The notes: generated from the letters alone by a model not told the origin. A stretch of 50,193 nt of DNA from an uncultured Prevotellaceae bacterium (GCA_900317835.1 ONIL01000020.1:1-50193); one strand, 5' to 3'; numbered from the stretch's first letter, positions 35,707 through 45,454 are shown. Made by a program: numbers and translations.

Positions 35707-35749
35707 CTCGTTTTTCCCGAATTATATTGCATCCATGACCAAAAATGGC

Positions 35750-35757
35750 TAACTTTG
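35750..35757 (+). promoter_or_regulatory. -7 element for the rfbC gene
   Basis: TAACTTTG, giving a leader of about 25-30 nt before the ATG at 35788. Confidence 0.65.
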
Positions 35758-35787
35758 CAGGTCGTTTAACCACTATATGATAGAATA

Positions 35788-36348
35788 ATGAACTTCATCG
35801 AACAAGAGATAAAAGGCGTGTGGGTCATCGAGCCCAAGATTTACGGTGACAAGCGTGGATACTTCTGTGAAGTGTATAAACAGGAGGAGTTTGACCGTCA
35901 TATGGGGTATCATGTGGAGTTTGTCCAGGATAATGAATCATTCTCCTCGCATGGCGTGTTGCGTGGCCTGCATTTCCAGCGTGGCCAATTCAGTCAGGCC
36001 AAGCTGGTGCGCGTCTCACAGGGTGTAGTGCTAGATGTGGTTGTGGACCTGCGCCATGGCAGCCCGACATGGGGACGTCACATCGCTGTCGAATTGTCTG
36101 CCGAGACGGGGCGCCAACTTTTCCTGCCGCGAGGCTTCGCCCACGGTTTTGTGGTCATGAGCGACGTTGCCCAATTCCAGTACAAGGTGGATAATCCCTA
36201 TGCACCCCAGAGCGAGGCTACCTTGCGCTTTGATGATCCAAAACTGGCCATCGACTGGCGCATCTCTCCCGCCGAGATGGTGTTGAGTGAAAAAGACCTG
36301 AAAGGCAAGTCACTGGAAGAAATGACGCCTGACTTCCTCGGGTTCTGA
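35788..36348 (+). CDS. rfbC: dTDP-4-dehydrorhamnose 3,5-epimerase
   Basis: 186 residues, the usual length of RmlC. Cupin-fold motifs: KRGYFCEVYKQEEF, the catalytic-His segment FSSHGVLRGLHFQRG, FLPRGFAHGFVVMSD, and YKVDNPYAPQSEATLRFDDPKLAIDW. The enzyme makes dTDP-4-dehydro-L-rhamnose in dTDP-rhamnose synthesis. The other rml genes are not in this window, so it is a separate single gene here. It ends 19 bp before the convergent DUF6056 gene, with no obvious terminator between. Confidence 0.96.
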   Translation: MNFIEQEIKGVWVIEPKIYGDKRGYFCEVYKQEEFDRHMGYHVEFVQDNESFSSHGVLRGLHFQRGQFSQAKLVRVSQGVVLDVVVDLRHGSPTWGRHIAVELSAETGRQLFLPRGFAHGFVVMSDVAQFQYKVDNPYAPQSEATLRFDDPKLAIDWRISPAEMVLSEKDLKGKSLEEMTPDFLGF

Positions 36349-36367
36349 CGAGCCAAAGTGTTTAAAG

Positions 36368-37951
36368 CTATTCCTTGATGATTTGTATTTCCTTCACTTC
36401 CTGTGAGGGATGCATCTTTTGCACAATGATATAATCCTCTCCATTGACCGGGAGGGTTTTAGCCATCAGGATGTCGCAGTCGGAATGGCCAGCTATTTTG
36501 GCGCAAAGGCGATTCAGCGGCCAGGGCAACGAGTCCCATTTTGACGGCTGATAAGTGACTTGAACCGAAGATAGTTCCGGATTGGGCGAATCGGCCCTTT
36601 TCGCGTAAAACGGCAACCCCTCAAATGTGTGGAACTCGTTATAGGCATCACGGTTGACTTGAATGTCATCAAGGAAAGCTTGTGGCCAGAAGTAAACAAA
36701 TTTATCTTTGAAGCCATAATACTTGGGAATCCAATCATCCTCGCCGTAGTACTTCACCTCATCAATGCCGTCATTGGTACCGAGACCTTGATAGTCTAGC
36801 ACAAATCGGTTGAGGTAAGACGATGGGTTGACAAGCGAGATGGTTGCAATCTGGGTATCCCCCGCCTCGACACGAGCGATCTCTTGCCGGGCAACATCAC
36901 CGCACCTAGCGCAAATGGTGATCACATAAATGGCAAATGCCACTGTGCCAAGATTAGCTAGGCAAATGGCAGTGGAATTCACTTTCGGCCAATCGATGAC
37001 TCTAAGGATAAGGAGCAGTGAGAACAATTCGATGCCAAATCGTGAATGAGAATAGTAGTAGCCCGTGAATATGATGAAAGCAATTGAAATCAGGGTTGCC
37101 ATGATGAGCAGCTGCTCATTTTTCACCCATGTCTTGAATTGCAATCGTCCAAAAGCGGTTTTGACGGCAACTATGAGTATCAATATGAAGAAAAGCCTCA
37201 GGTTCTGTAGATAAATGATACGATCAAGCAGACTCACCTGCTTGGCCGATGAAACGAGGGCGCGATTGATAGATGCAGGTGAAAAAATCAGGAAAAGGGT
37301 ACCAATGAATAATCCTGCCAACATGAGCGACCTGCGGGTATTCAACTCCTTGCGATGGAATGCGTAGTACAGGAAATAGGCTCCTGCAAGCCCCAATACC
37401 ATGGCCTCGTTGCTCCAGCCGCAGATGAAGCCGTAGACCAATAGCGGCACATTGTATCGCGGCGAGATGTCATCGCGCTCCATCAAGCGGTAAAAGAACA
37501 ATAAGAGTATCGCCAGCCACAAGTAGTTACAGGATCCGCTCATCCACAGGAACACATATTTGAACCCTGTCATGAACAGAAATGTCAAGATGAAAGCGAC
37601 TGAGATGATTTTATAGTATTGTTTCCTGTCACGCGAAGTCACCACCGCCAGTGCATAGAGGAACAAGGCGAATAAGACGGCATTGACGACATTGAACGTG
37701 TTTTTACCGAGTAGGCCATCGAATAGTTGCACAAACACGTGGGCGATAAAACGACAGTTGAATTCAAAATAATGGTGCCACTGGCTGACGAAAATATCAC
37801 CAATCGTGCGGATGGGCGTTTGAGTGCCGTAGATGAAACAGTAATGCCAATCGTCACAGAAGAGCGGTGTGAACAGATTCAGGAAGTACATCACAATTGC
37901 CACCACCACGAGCAATAAGGTGCACAGGATTCTATTTGTTGTTTTGGGCAT
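36368..37951 (-). CDS. DUF6056 polytopic membrane protein (copy 2 of a tandem pair)
   Basis: 527 residues, about eleven hydrophobic segments in the first 360 residues, then a soluble C-terminal domain (about 370-527). The N-terminal motif NLFTPLFCDDWHYCFIYG, just after the first membrane helix, has the acidic pair typical of GT-C-type glycosyltransferases, so an envelope sugar transferase is possible. It is 9 bp after its paralogue 37961-39577. Over the first 200 residues the two are nearly the same (SQWHHYFEF, NAVLFALFLYALAVVTS and MSGSCNYLW shared). Function unknown. Confidence 0.85.
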   Translation of the reverse strand: MPKTTNRILCTLLLVVVAIVMYFLNLFTPLFCDDWHYCFIYGTQTPIRTIGDIFVSQWHHYFEFNCRFIAHVFVQLFDGLLGKNTFNVVNAVLFALFLYALAVVTSRDRKQYYKIISVAFILTFLFMTGFKYVFLWMSGSCNYLWLAILLLFFYRLMERDDISPRYNVPLLVYGFICGWSNEAMVLGLAGAYFLYYAFHRKELNTRRSLMLAGLFIGTLFLIFSPASINRALVSSAKQVSLLDRIIYLQNLRLFFILILIVAVKTAFGRLQFKTWVKNEQLLIMATLISIAFIIFTGYYYSHSRFGIELFSLLLILRVIDWPKVNSTAICLANLGTVAFAIYVITICARCGDVARQEIARVEAGDTQIATISLVNPSSYLNRFVLDYQGLGTNDGIDEVKYYGEDDWIPKYYGFKDKFVYFWPQAFLDDIQVNRDAYNEFHTFEGLPFYAKRADSPNPELSSVQVTYQPSKWDSLPWPLNRLCAKIAGHSDCDILMAKTLPVNGEDYIIVQKMHPSQEVKEIQIIKE

Positions 37952-37960
37952 TGGTCGTGA

Positions 37961-39577
37961 TTATTGATTGGCGGTATCCTGAGAATCGTGTTCAATCAGC
38001 TTGATATCCTTGAGGCGATAGTCTTGAGCGGGGCGGGGCCTGCGAATTAATGCATACCTCTCCCCTTTGTGGGTCATGAGCGTGACGTCCGAGATATCCC
38101 AATCAGTCTCATCAGTAAACTTCATGAAGATTCTGTTCAAGGGCCATGGCAACTTGTTGTATTTTGACGGGTGATAAGAGAGTTCGGCGTACCAGATGTC
38201 CTGCTCGGGTGTTAGCCTGATAGCGTAGAATGGTTGATTGCCTAAAGTGCGGAAGTCATTATACAATTCAGGATTCTTATCAAGGTCTTCGATGAATTGT
38301 TTCGGGTACATGCTCACCAGTTTCCCATGATAACCATAGTAATCAGGAATCCAGTCATCCTCGCCGTAGTATTTCTCTTCATCCAATCCGCCGTGGAGGC
38401 CGTATCCATAATAGTCAATGACGTATCGACGCATAAAGGATGTGGTCTCGATAGGGTTGGTAGTCAGGATCAATGTTTCGCCTCTTGTCGCTGGCTCCAA
38501 TTCTTCTTGACCCACCCGATAGCACTTGGCGCAGATGGTTGCTGCATAAATCGCGAAGGCAAGAACACAGACGTTGACGACACTGATAATCACAGTGTTC
38601 ACTTTCTCCCAATTGACCGTCCTTAAAATCAGGAGCAATGAGAACAACTCAATACCGAATCGGGAATGCTCCAAATAAAAACCGGTGAATAGGATGAAAA
38701 CCAGAGAGATCACAGTCGCGGTGACAAGCATCTGCTCCTTTTTAACCCATTGCTTGAAATTCAGTTTGCCGAATCCAACCTTGAAGAGCACGAAAAGAAT
38801 CATCACGAAGAAGAGCCTCAGGTTCTGCATGTTCACAATGCGGTCCGTCGGGGTGAAGTTGCGGGCACTCGAAGTGAAAGCCCTGTGAATAGAAGCAGGC
38901 GATAAGACGAGAATCAACGCACCAACAACGAAGCCGATCAACATATACTTCCTGTGTGCCGTCAACTCTTTTCGGTGGATTATATAATAAAGGAAATAGG
39001 CACCGCCCAAGCCGACTACCATCGCTTCGTTGGTCCAGCCACAAATGAAACCGTACAGGAGCAGGGGCACATTATATCGCGCGGGGATGGCATCACGCTC
39101 TATCAGGCGATGGAAGAAGAGCAAGAGTATCGCCATCCACAGGTAATTGCAAGAGCCGCTCATCCACAGGAACGTATACTTGAATCCTGTCATGAGCAAG
39201 AAGATCAAGAAGAAAGCGACTGATGCGATCTTGTAGTATTGCTTCCTGTCATGCGATGTTACTACTGCCAGAGCGTACAGGAACAAGGCAAAAAACACTG
39301 CATTGAAAACATTGAAAGCGCCCTTGCCCAGTATGCCGTCAAATAACTGCACAAAAAAGTGGGCGATGAAACGGCCGTTGGTGAACTCAAAATAGTGATG
39401 CCACTGGCTGACGAAAATGTCACCGATCGTGCGGATGGGAGTCTGGGTGCCAAAGATGAAACGATAATGCCAATCGTCACAGAAGATCGGCGTAAAACGA
39501 TTGAGCAGATACATCACAATTGCCACTATCCCTAGAAAGATGGCACACATGATTCCTGGATTCGGTTTATTTTTCAT
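37961..39577 (-). CDS. DUF6056 polytopic membrane protein (copy 1 of a tandem pair)
   Basis: 538 residues from the ATG at 39577 (MKNKPNPG); a TTG eight codons upstream (39601) is a weaker start. Same design as its neighbour: the motif NRFTPIFCDDWHYRFIFG after the first membrane helix, many membrane segments, and a soluble C-terminal domain with YYGEDDWIPDYYG. Tandem duplication with later divergence in the C-terminal half is the simplest explanation. A promoter element lies at 39657-39664. Function unknown; GT-C-like transferase is a guess based on the DD motif and topology. Confidence 0.85.
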   Translation of the reverse strand: MKNKPNPGIMCAIFLGIVAIVMYLLNRFTPIFCDDWHYRFIFGTQTPIRTIGDIFVSQWHHYFEFTNGRFIAHFFVQLFDGILGKGAFNVFNAVFFALFLYALAVVTSHDRKQYYKIASVAFFLIFLLMTGFKYTFLWMSGSCNYLWMAILLLFFHRLIERDAIPARYNVPLLLYGFICGWTNEAMVVGLGGAYFLYYIIHRKELTAHRKYMLIGFVVGALILVLSPASIHRAFTSSARNFTPTDRIVNMQNLRLFFVMILFVLFKVGFGKLNFKQWVKKEQMLVTATVISLVFILFTGFYLEHSRFGIELFSLLLILRTVNWEKVNTVIISVVNVCVLAFAIYAATICAKCYRVGQEELEPATRGETLILTTNPIETTSFMRRYVIDYYGYGLHGGLDEEKYYGEDDWIPDYYGYHGKLVSMYPKQFIEDLDKNPELYNDFRTLGNQPFYAIRLTPEQDIWYAELSYHPSKYNKLPWPLNRIFMKFTDETDWDISDVTLMTHKGERYALIRRPRPAQDYRLKDIKLIEHDSQDTANQ

Positions 39578-39656
39578 CGCTAGTGAGTCTATAAAGGTCA
39601 ATTGTCAAATTGAGTTGAAATATTAGGTCGCCATAGCAGTAATGCCGGTAACGTTG

Positions 39657-39664
39657 CAAAAGTA
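39657..39664 (-). promoter_or_regulatory. -7 element for the DUF6056 pair
   Basis: CAAAAGTA on the plus strand (TACTTTTG on the minus strand), 80 bp upstream of the ATG at 39577 and 56 bp upstream of the TTG at 39601. Confidence 0.55.
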
Positions 39665-39712
39665 GTATTTTTTTTTGACATATAGCTTATGCTTGCCCAT
39701 TGAACAGAAACA

Positions 39713-39749
39713 ACAAGCGCGAGCGACTTTAAATGTCACCCACGCTTGT
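39713..39749 (-). terminator. Probable terminator after clpB
   Basis: ACAAGCG (39713-39719) and CGCTTGT (39743-39749) form the base of an imperfect hairpin whose inner part pairs GAC with GTC. In the minus-strand direction a T-rich stretch (complement of AGAAACA) follows. It starts 22 bp after the clpB stop. Confidence 0.55.
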
Positions 39750-39770
39750 CGTAAATTATTGATGTTGTGC

Positions 39771-42359
39771 TCAGTTCTTGAATACCAATTGATCGTCTAT
39801 CGCATCGATTGTGATGGGATGGTCGCGATTGACCCTCATGGCGATGATATCCTTGCTCAACTGGTTGAGCACCATGCTCTGTATTGCCCGCTTAACGGGA
39901 CGCGCACCGAATTCGGGATTATAGCCCGCTTTGCCCAGCAGATTGATTGCAGCGTCGGTCGTCTCAAGGGTGATGCCATTCTTGGCAAGCATTTTCTTAA
40001 CCCCGTTAAGTTGCATGGAAACAATCTGCCTGATCTGCTGCTCGTCTAGCGGCGTGAACATGATAATCTCATCAATACGGTTCAGGAACTCGGGACGGAT
40101 GGACTTTTTCAGCATCTCCATCACGTCGTCACGGGTTTTTCCAATCACTTGCTCCCTGTTTTCGGCGGTCAGGTGTTCAAATCGCTCACGGATGAGACTA
40201 GACCCCAGGTTGCTGGTCATGATGATGATGGTGTTCTTGAAGTTAACGGTGCGACCCTTGTTGTCGGTAAGTCGTCCATCATCAAGCACTTGCAACAGCA
40301 CGTTGAATACATCAGGGTTGGCTTTCTCGATTTCATCGAACAGGACAACCGAGTAGGGCTTGCGCCTGACGGCTTCGGTCAACTGGCCACCCTCATCATA
40401 TCCTACGTATCCGGGAGGAGAACCGATGAGTCGGGTTACCGAGAACTTCTCTTGATACTCGCTCATGTCGATACGCGTCATCATATTCTCGTCGTTGAAC
40501 ATGTAATCGGCCAAAGCCTTTGCCAGTTCGGTCTTGCCGACACCAGTAGTGCCCAGGAAGATGAAAGAACCGATAGGGCGTCGAGGGTCGTTCAGGCCTG
40601 CGCGACTGCGGCGCACAGCATCACTGATGGCCTTAATGGCATCGTCCTGGCCTACAACACGCTTGTGCAATTCCTCCTCGAGGTGGAGCAGTTTCTCTTT
40701 TTCGCTTTGGAGCATCTTGGTCACGGGAATGCCCGTCCATCGTGAAACGACGTCAGCTATGTCGTCACTATCAACCTCCTCCTTGATAAGTGCCCCGTCG
40801 CCTTGCATGTTGCGAAGTTGCTCTTGGAACTGCGCGTTTTCATCCTGCTTCTGCTTGATGAGTGAGTATCGTATCTCAGCAACACGGCCATAGTCGCCGT
40901 TGCGTTCGGCCCGTTCAGCCTCGAAGTTGAGCTGCTCGATATCGATTTTGTTTTGCTGAATCCTGTTGATGAGTTCCTTCTCGCTCTTCCATTTGGCGTT
41001 GTAGTCACTCTCGCGATCCTTCAATTCAGCAATTTGCTTGTCAAGATCAGCAATGCGTTCTTCATCACCATCACGCTTGATTGCGGCACGCTCAATCTCG
41101 AGTTGTGAGATCTTGCGGGAAATTTCGTCAAGTCCTTGAGGCACGCTGTCCATCTCGATACGCAGTTTTGCTGCAGCCTCGTCAACCAGGTCGATAGCCT
41201 TGTCGGGCAAGAAGCGATCGCTGATGTAGCGCTGACTCAACTGCACAGCGGCAATGATGGCGTCATCCTTGATGCGCACCTTGTGATGGTTCTCATACCT
41301 CTCCTTCAAACCACGCAAGATGGCGATGGCGCTCTCCTCGTCAGGCTCATCGACCATGACGATTTGAAACCGGCGTTCCAACGCTTTGTCCTTTTCAAAG
41401 TATTTCTGATACTCGTCAAGTGTTGTGGCACCGATACTGCGCAGATCTCCTCGTGCCAAAGCCGGTTTTAAGATGTTGGCAGCGTCCATTGCACCGCTAC
41501 TCTTGCCAGCTCCCACCAGAGTGTGAATCTCGTCAATAAAGAGGATGATTTCGCCATTGGCTTGCGTGATTTCGTTGATGACTGATTTCAACCTTTCCTC
41601 AAATTCACCTTGATATTTTGCACCGGCAATCAGTGCACCCATGTCAAGTGAATAGACTTGTTTCATTTTCAGGTTCTCGGGAACATCGCCTCGCACGATA
41701 CGTTGGGCCAATCCCTCGACAATAGCGGTCTTTCCAGTACCTGGTTCTCCGATGAGAATCGGGTTGTTCTTGGTGCGTCGGCTCAGAATTTGTAACACGC
41801 GACGTATCTCATCGTCACGTCCGATAACAGGATCGAGTTTGCCTTGTCGGGCACGCTCGTTAAGATTAATGGCGTACTTGCTGAGCGCATTGTATTGCTC
41901 CTCAGCGCTTTGAGAAGTAGCACTCTTGCCCTTGCGCAACTCGTTGATAGCAGCCTTGAGGTCATCATGGGTGATGCCTGCATCCTTCAGGATGGTTGAT
42001 GCCGTTGATTTGACCTCAAACAGTGCCATCAAAATGGCTTCGACGGTGACAAACTGATCACCGTTCTTGTTGGCAATTTCCGTCGATTTCTCGAGAACTT
42101 TGCTGCCATCGTTGCTCAAGTAGGGCTCTCCGCCACTGACACGGGGCAACTTTTGAAGGGCTGATTCAAGAGACTGGTCTACAATAGTTGGATTTACATC
42201 CAGCTTTTGGAAAATGAAACGCACGACCGTGTCGCCTTCAGTCAGCACAGCCTTGAGCAAATGCTCAGGCTCTACAGCCTGATTGCCGCTTGAACGGGTG
42301 AGATTCACAGCCTTCTGTACAACCTCTTGAGCCTTGATTGTAAAATTGTTAAAGTTCAT
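39771..42359 (-). CDS. clpB: ATP-dependent chaperone ClpB
   Basis: 862 residues from the ATG at 42359 ([14 protein letters not shown]), where the conserved ClpB N-domain begins; the frame extends to 42404 but the extra residues are not conserved. Order: N-domain (about 1-145), first AAA+ module with Walker [11 protein letters not shown] (about 205), middle coiled-coil domain (about 400-530) and second AAA+ module with Walker [11 protein letters not shown] (about 610) and [26 protein letters not shown]. With DnaK it pulls apart protein aggregates under heat stress. No clear -7 element or heat-shock operator was seen upstream. Confidence 0.96.
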   Translation of the reverse strand: MNFNNFTIKAQEVVQKAVNLTRSSGNQAVEPEHLLKAVLTEGDTVVRFIFQKLDVNPTIVDQSLESALQKLPRVSGGEPYLSNDGSKVLEKSTEIANKNGDQFVTVEAILMALFEVKSTASTILKDAGITHDDLKAAINELRKGKSATSQSAEEQYNALSKYAINLNERARQGKLDPVIGRDDEIRRVLQILSRRTKNNPILIGEPGTGKTAIVEGLAQRIVRGDVPENLKMKQVYSLDMGALIAGAKYQGEFEERLKSVINEITQANGEIILFIDEIHTLVGAGKSSGAMDAANILKPALARGDLRSIGATTLDEYQKYFEKDKALERRFQIVMVDEPDEESAIAILRGLKERYENHHKVRIKDDAIIAAVQLSQRYISDRFLPDKAIDLVDEAAAKLRIEMDSVPQGLDEISRKISQLEIERAAIKRDGDEERIADLDKQIAELKDRESDYNAKWKSEKELINRIQQNKIDIEQLNFEAERAERNGDYGRVAEIRYSLIKQKQDENAQFQEQLRNMQGDGALIKEEVDSDDIADVVSRWTGIPVTKMLQSEKEKLLHLEEELHKRVVGQDDAIKAISDAVRRSRAGLNDPRRPIGSFIFLGTTGVGKTELAKALADYMFNDENMMTRIDMSEYQEKFSVTRLIGSPPGYVGYDEGGQLTEAVRRKPYSVVLFDEIEKANPDVFNVLLQVLDDGRLTDNKGRTVNFKNTIIIMTSNLGSSLIRERFEHLTAENREQVIGKTRDDVMEMLKKSIRPEFLNRIDEIIMFTPLDEQQIRQIVSMQLNGVKKMLAKNGITLETTDAAINLLGKAGYNPEFGARPVKRAIQSMVLNQLSKDIIAMRVNRDHPITIDAIDDQLVFKN

Positions 42360-42468
42360 ATAATTGTTTCTCCTTTCATTCTTAATTTGTTCACCATGTG
42401 ACATTCAACACTTGTGCCAATAAGGAAAAACCGACATTTTGTCATGTTGTTCAGGGCTCTGTAAATAA

Positions 42469-42499
42469 ACAGCGGCTCACTCATGAAGTGGGCCGCTGT
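42469..42499 (-). terminator. Terminator after the polysaccharide-export gene
   Basis: ACAGCGGC (42469-42476) pairs with GCCGCTGT (42492-42499), continuing through CACT/AGTG across one mismatch. In the minus-strand direction it is followed by TTTATTTAC. It starts 20 bp beyond the stop at 42519. Confidence 0.75.
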
Positions 42500-42518
42500 A
42501 CAAGTATATTGCAAATAA

Positions 42519-43325
42519 TTATTTTGCTAACAAGAGGACGAAATTGACAACCGATACGACGGTGCCAAAAATACTAACAGCAGCGTTGTACACAGGAGGC
42601 AAACTCCAGATAGAGCGTTTTTTGTACTTGTTTGGCTCAACGTAAAGGATGTCATTCTGCTGAAGTTCAAATTCAGGCAATGTCATGAATGTTGCATCTC
42701 CAAGGTCAATTCGCTTGACGTAGCGCTCGCCGTTCGGGTTGGTGCGGATGAGCATGACGTTGTCGCGGCGACCCTCAGGTTTCAGGTCGCGACACTCGGA
42801 AATGGCTTCTATAAGGTTGAGACGCCCATTGGAGGCTTTAATGACACCGGGTGAATTAAATTCACCTAGGCAGAAAACGCGAAAGTTCTGAATTCGGCAC
42901 TCAACATCAGGCTTTTCTGTAAGATATTTGGGGTAGATAAGGTTAGAGATATATTCCTGAAGGGAAACTTTGGTCATTCCTAAAACGTGCAATCTGCCAA
43001 GAACTGGGAAATCAATGTTTCCAGCATTGTCAACAAGGTAATAAACGACCGAATAATCTAAGCCATAAGTGGTTCCTGATTCAAGCATAGGAACGTATTG
43101 TTGTTTATTAAACGGCTTGACTGCGTCCGCATTGGAAGCAGCGACATTGATCTGCAACAGGTCACCACGCTTGATAGAAAAGTCACCAGCTTGGGTCGTC
43201 GCCTCTGAAAGGGCTGCTGACGGAATATTGTCAATGTTTGTCATGTAAGAGATGTCCTCTTTGGGATTACATGCCGCAAGCAATAATAGCGTGCCTGCAA
43301 GCATTACTAGGTTACGGATTTTCAT
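42519..43325 (-). CDS. Polysaccharide biosynthesis/export (OPX, Wza-like) lipoprotein
   Basis: 268 residues. Lipobox LLAAC, Cys 19. A Poly_export domain (FSIKRGDLLQINVAAS, about 45-140) is followed by an SLBB-like region (CLGEFNSPGVIKASNGRLNLIEAISECRDLKPEG, about 150-200) and QNDILYVEPN. A C-terminal hydrophobic segment (about 245-265) resembles the membrane-spanning helix of outer-membrane export channels. No tyrosine autokinase (Wzc) gene is next to it, which is unusual. Promoter element at 43361-43368. Confidence 0.9.
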   Translation of the reverse strand: MKIRNLVMLAGTLLLLAACNPKEDISYMTNIDNIPSAALSEATTQAGDFSIKRGDLLQINVAASNADAVKPFNKQQYVPMLESGTTYGLDYSVVYYLVDNAGNIDFPVLGRLHVLGMTKVSLQEYISNLIYPKYLTEKPDVECRIQNFRVFCLGEFNSPGVIKASNGRLNLIEAISECRDLKPEGRRDNVMLIRTNPNGERYVKRIDLGDATFMTLPEFELQQNDILYVEPNKYKKRSIWSLPPVYNAAVSIFGTVVSVVNFVLLLAK

Positions 43326-43360
43326 ATTCTTTATGTTTTAGTGATTGATGTTCTAATTTG

Positions 43361-43368
43361 CAAAAGTA
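43361..43368 (-). promoter_or_regulatory. -7 element for the polysaccharide-export gene
   Basis: CAAAAGTA on the plus strand (TACTTTTG on the minus strand), 36 bp upstream of the start at 43325. Confidence 0.6.
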
Positions 43369-43444
43369 ATGAAAAAATGTAATAATCAATATTTTTTTAG
43401 TAAAAAGATTTCTGTGGTGCGTTTTTTTTCATTTCTTTGCAAGA

Positions 43445-44023
43445 ATGAAAACGGAACAACCTGTAATTGAACGTCACCCGTGGCCTCCGTTTGTCCCTGA
43501 TGGAGCGAGATACCTGTTTTTGGGGACATTCCCGCCAAAGCGTGAAAGGTGGTCAATGGATTTTTTCTATCCCAATCGCATCAATGACTTCTGGCGAGTC
43601 ATGGGGCTTATCTTCATGAATGACCGTGATGCTTTTTATGACAATGATAATAAGCGCTTTGATCTGTCAATGATAAAAGGTTTTCTTGAGCGTGAAGGCA
43701 TCGCAATGTGGGATACCGCAATGGCGGTGCGCCGTCTCAAGGACAATGCCAGTGACAAATTTCTTGAGATAGTAGAACCTATTGATTTGGCTAGCCTTCT
43801 GGATAATCATCCTACCATTAACCAAGTAATTACAACAGGAGAGAAAGCCACGCAGGTTGTGGCTAGCCAGGCTGGCGTCGATGTGCCTGCTATCGGGAAA
43901 CCAGTGGATTGTGTAGTGGGGATGCACCCGATTACGCTGTGGCGCATGCCGTCCACGTCAAGGGCCTATCCGTTAGCACTAGAGAAGAAGGCTGCTGCCT
44001 ACTCTGTAATATTTGCCCAGTGA
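43445..44023 (+). CDS. Uracil-DNA glycosylase superfamily protein
   Basis: 192 residues. YLFLGTFPPKRERWSMDFFYPNRINDFWRVMG near the N-terminus matches the family-specific first motif of the UDG fold, and VGMHPITLWRMPSTSRAY near the C-terminus holds the second, minor-groove motif. These enzymes remove damaged bases (uracil or hypoxanthine) from DNA; the exact substrate of this subgroup is not certain. A -7-like TTTCTTTG (43432-43439) ends only 5 bp before the ATG, so the transcript may have little or no leader. Its stop is 78 bp before the next gene, which has its own promoter. Confidence 0.85.
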   Translation: MKTEQPVIERHPWPPFVPDGARYLFLGTFPPKRERWSMDFFYPNRINDFWRVMGLIFMNDRDAFYDNDNKRFDLSMIKGFLEREGIAMWDTAMAVRRLKDNASDKFLEIVEPIDLASLLDNHPTINQVITTGEKATQVVASQAGVDVPAIGKPVDCVVGMHPITLWRMPSTSRAYPLALEKKAAAYSVIFAQ

Positions 44024-44066
44024 TTACTCTGAAGGTTGGATGTTAATAACTTTTTGGTGTAAAGAT

Positions 44067-44097
44067 TTTGTTGAACAGAGCAATATTTGTACTTTTG
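44067..44097 (+). promoter_or_regulatory. Promoter of the HU/SPOR gene
   Basis: TTTG (44067-44070), 19-bp spacer, TACTTTTG (44090-44097): a full Bacteroidota promoter. The predicted transcription start falls at or within a few bases of the ATG at 44102. Confidence 0.7.
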
Positions 44098-44101
44098 TGT
44101 A

Positions 44102-45046
44102 ATGTTTTCGATAATTGAGCATATTGAGTACTTGATGACGCGCCATGATTGTGTGACCGTCCCGGGTTGGGGTGCATTCATTGCTAATTATGGTGCTGCG
44201 GGTTATGACGCTGAACGTGCCGTGTTCATGCGTCCTCAGCGCATGATAGGTTTCAATGCCAGTGTGAACCACAACGATGGACTGCTGGCCCAATCGCTGA
44301 TGCGCCGAGAAAGCGTGAGTTATGACAATGCTATGCGGTTTATTGCTGATAGCGTGGCGTCATTCCAGCAACAATTGGCAACTGATGGCGAAGTTTCGAT
44401 GGGCCGTTTGGGCTATTTCCGTCGCAATCAAGGACAGCACATAGAGTTTGTGCCGTTTTCACATCTTCAAGCCAATGACCAGTTTTTTGGCTTAAGCGAT
44501 CTAGAGATTGCCACCGTCAGTGCTCTGGAAGAGCAGCGTGCCGCTGATGAGGCCGCAGCTGTTCCTGCAATTGTGCCGAAGGAACGTAACCTATTCACCC
44601 GCAAAGTGGGACGGATTGCCGCTTCGGTGGTTGTGCTGATTGGTTTGGGCGTGCTATTGTCGACTCCCGTTATCGTTGATCGTGAACGTCCCGACATGGC
44701 AAGTATCGCACCCAGCGTGACGGCGCCTCATGCGCAGCCATTAGCTCCAACCGTCCAGGATGGTGCCGTGAGCCAGACTTTCACTCGTGTTGATGAATAT
44801 CAGGCTATTGCCGAAACCGGCAACACCGTGGGTAAATACTACATGGTAATTGCCACGTTGCGCAATCAGCGGGAATTGGATGCCTTCAAGGCCGCCAATC
44901 AATCATTGGTTCCATACATGAAGATGCTGGATTATAAAGGGCTGACTTGCGTTTATGTAGCACGCAGTGATGACTATGGCAAGCTAATGAACTTGCGCCA
45001 CAAGTTGCCTGAGGGCTTGCGTGACGTCTGGATTTACAACCGATGA
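44102..45046 (+). CDS. HU/CCDC81-type domain and SPOR domain membrane protein
   Basis: 314 residues from the ATG at 44102; a TTG at 44087 lies inside the promoter. The N-terminal HU/CCDC81-like region (about 1-65) has IEHIEYLMTRHDCVTVPGWGAFIANYG, with a second part to about 130. One membrane helix is near 178-196 (IAASVVVLIGLGVLLSTPVIV), then a linker, then a C-terminal SPOR domain (about 240-314), starting GKYYMVIATLRNQRELDAF. SPOR domains bind denuded glycan strands of septal murein, so a role at the division site is likely; the cytoplasmic part may contact other factors. The 3' end overlaps the convergent gene 44984-45454 by 63 bp. Confidence 0.88.
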   Translation: MFSIIEHIEYLMTRHDCVTVPGWGAFIANYGAAGYDAERAVFMRPQRMIGFNASVNHNDGLLAQSLMRRESVSYDNAMRFIADSVASFQQQLATDGEVSMGRLGYFRRNQGQHIEFVPFSHLQANDQFFGLSDLEIATVSALEEQRAADEAAAVPAIVPKERNLFTRKVGRIAASVVVLIGLGVLLSTPVIVDRERPDMASIAPSVTAPHAQPLAPTVQDGAVSQTFTRVDEYQAIAETGNTVGKYYMVIATLRNQRELDAFKAANQSLVPYMKMLDYKGLTCVYVARSDDYGKLMNLRHKLPEGLRDVWIYNR

Positions 45047-45454
45047 TGGTATCATGAGGCAAGTATAGCGTTTGCCTTTGAGCATCAGCAATAAAGCATC
45101 ATCTTTGATAATGATTTCACGCACGTCATCCCAGCGGATGGCGTGTTGTTTCATGCGCTCATCGGTAAACGTCAATGTTGCACTTTCGCGCTCAATGGCT
45201 ATGGTCTTCTCCATGATTGACCAGCGAGCTTCGGGTGAGAATCCATAGTAGAAATAGAGCAATGACAAGATCATGGGCATTGCGATGAATAATACCATTA
45301 AGGCCACGATAATGAAGCGCACATCAAGCCAGATTGCCAAAATGGCACAAATGGCAACTGGTAATATCATCCACAGCCAATTATCGGTTAAGAACATCGA
45401 GAACAGATGTCTCATGTAACGGCCCGCTGGGATGCTGCATTTATCGATTGTCAT
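44984..45454 (-). CDS. Small membrane protein, possibly YcxB-like
   Basis: 156 residues. Two close membrane helices (about 28-45 and 47-70, WMILPVAICAILAIW and FIIVALMVLFIAMPMILSLLYF) are followed by a soluble C-terminal part with EARWSIMEKTIAIERESATLTF, IRWDDVREIIIKDDALLLML and YTCLMIPSSVV. This is the general layout of YcxB-like proteins. An internal ATG (MRHLFSMF, about 45415) is an alternative start. It lies 39 bp after the Ntn-hydrolase gene and overlaps the end of the opposite-strand SPOR gene. Function unknown. Confidence 0.7.
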   Translation of the reverse strand: MTIDKCSIPAGRYMRHLFSMFLTDNWLWMILPVAICAILAIWLDVRFIIVALMVLFIAMPMILSLLYFYYGFSPEARWSIMEKTIAIERESATLTFTDERMKQHAIRWDDVREIIIKDDALLLMLKGKRYTCLMIPSSVVNPDVTQALRQLVAQVH

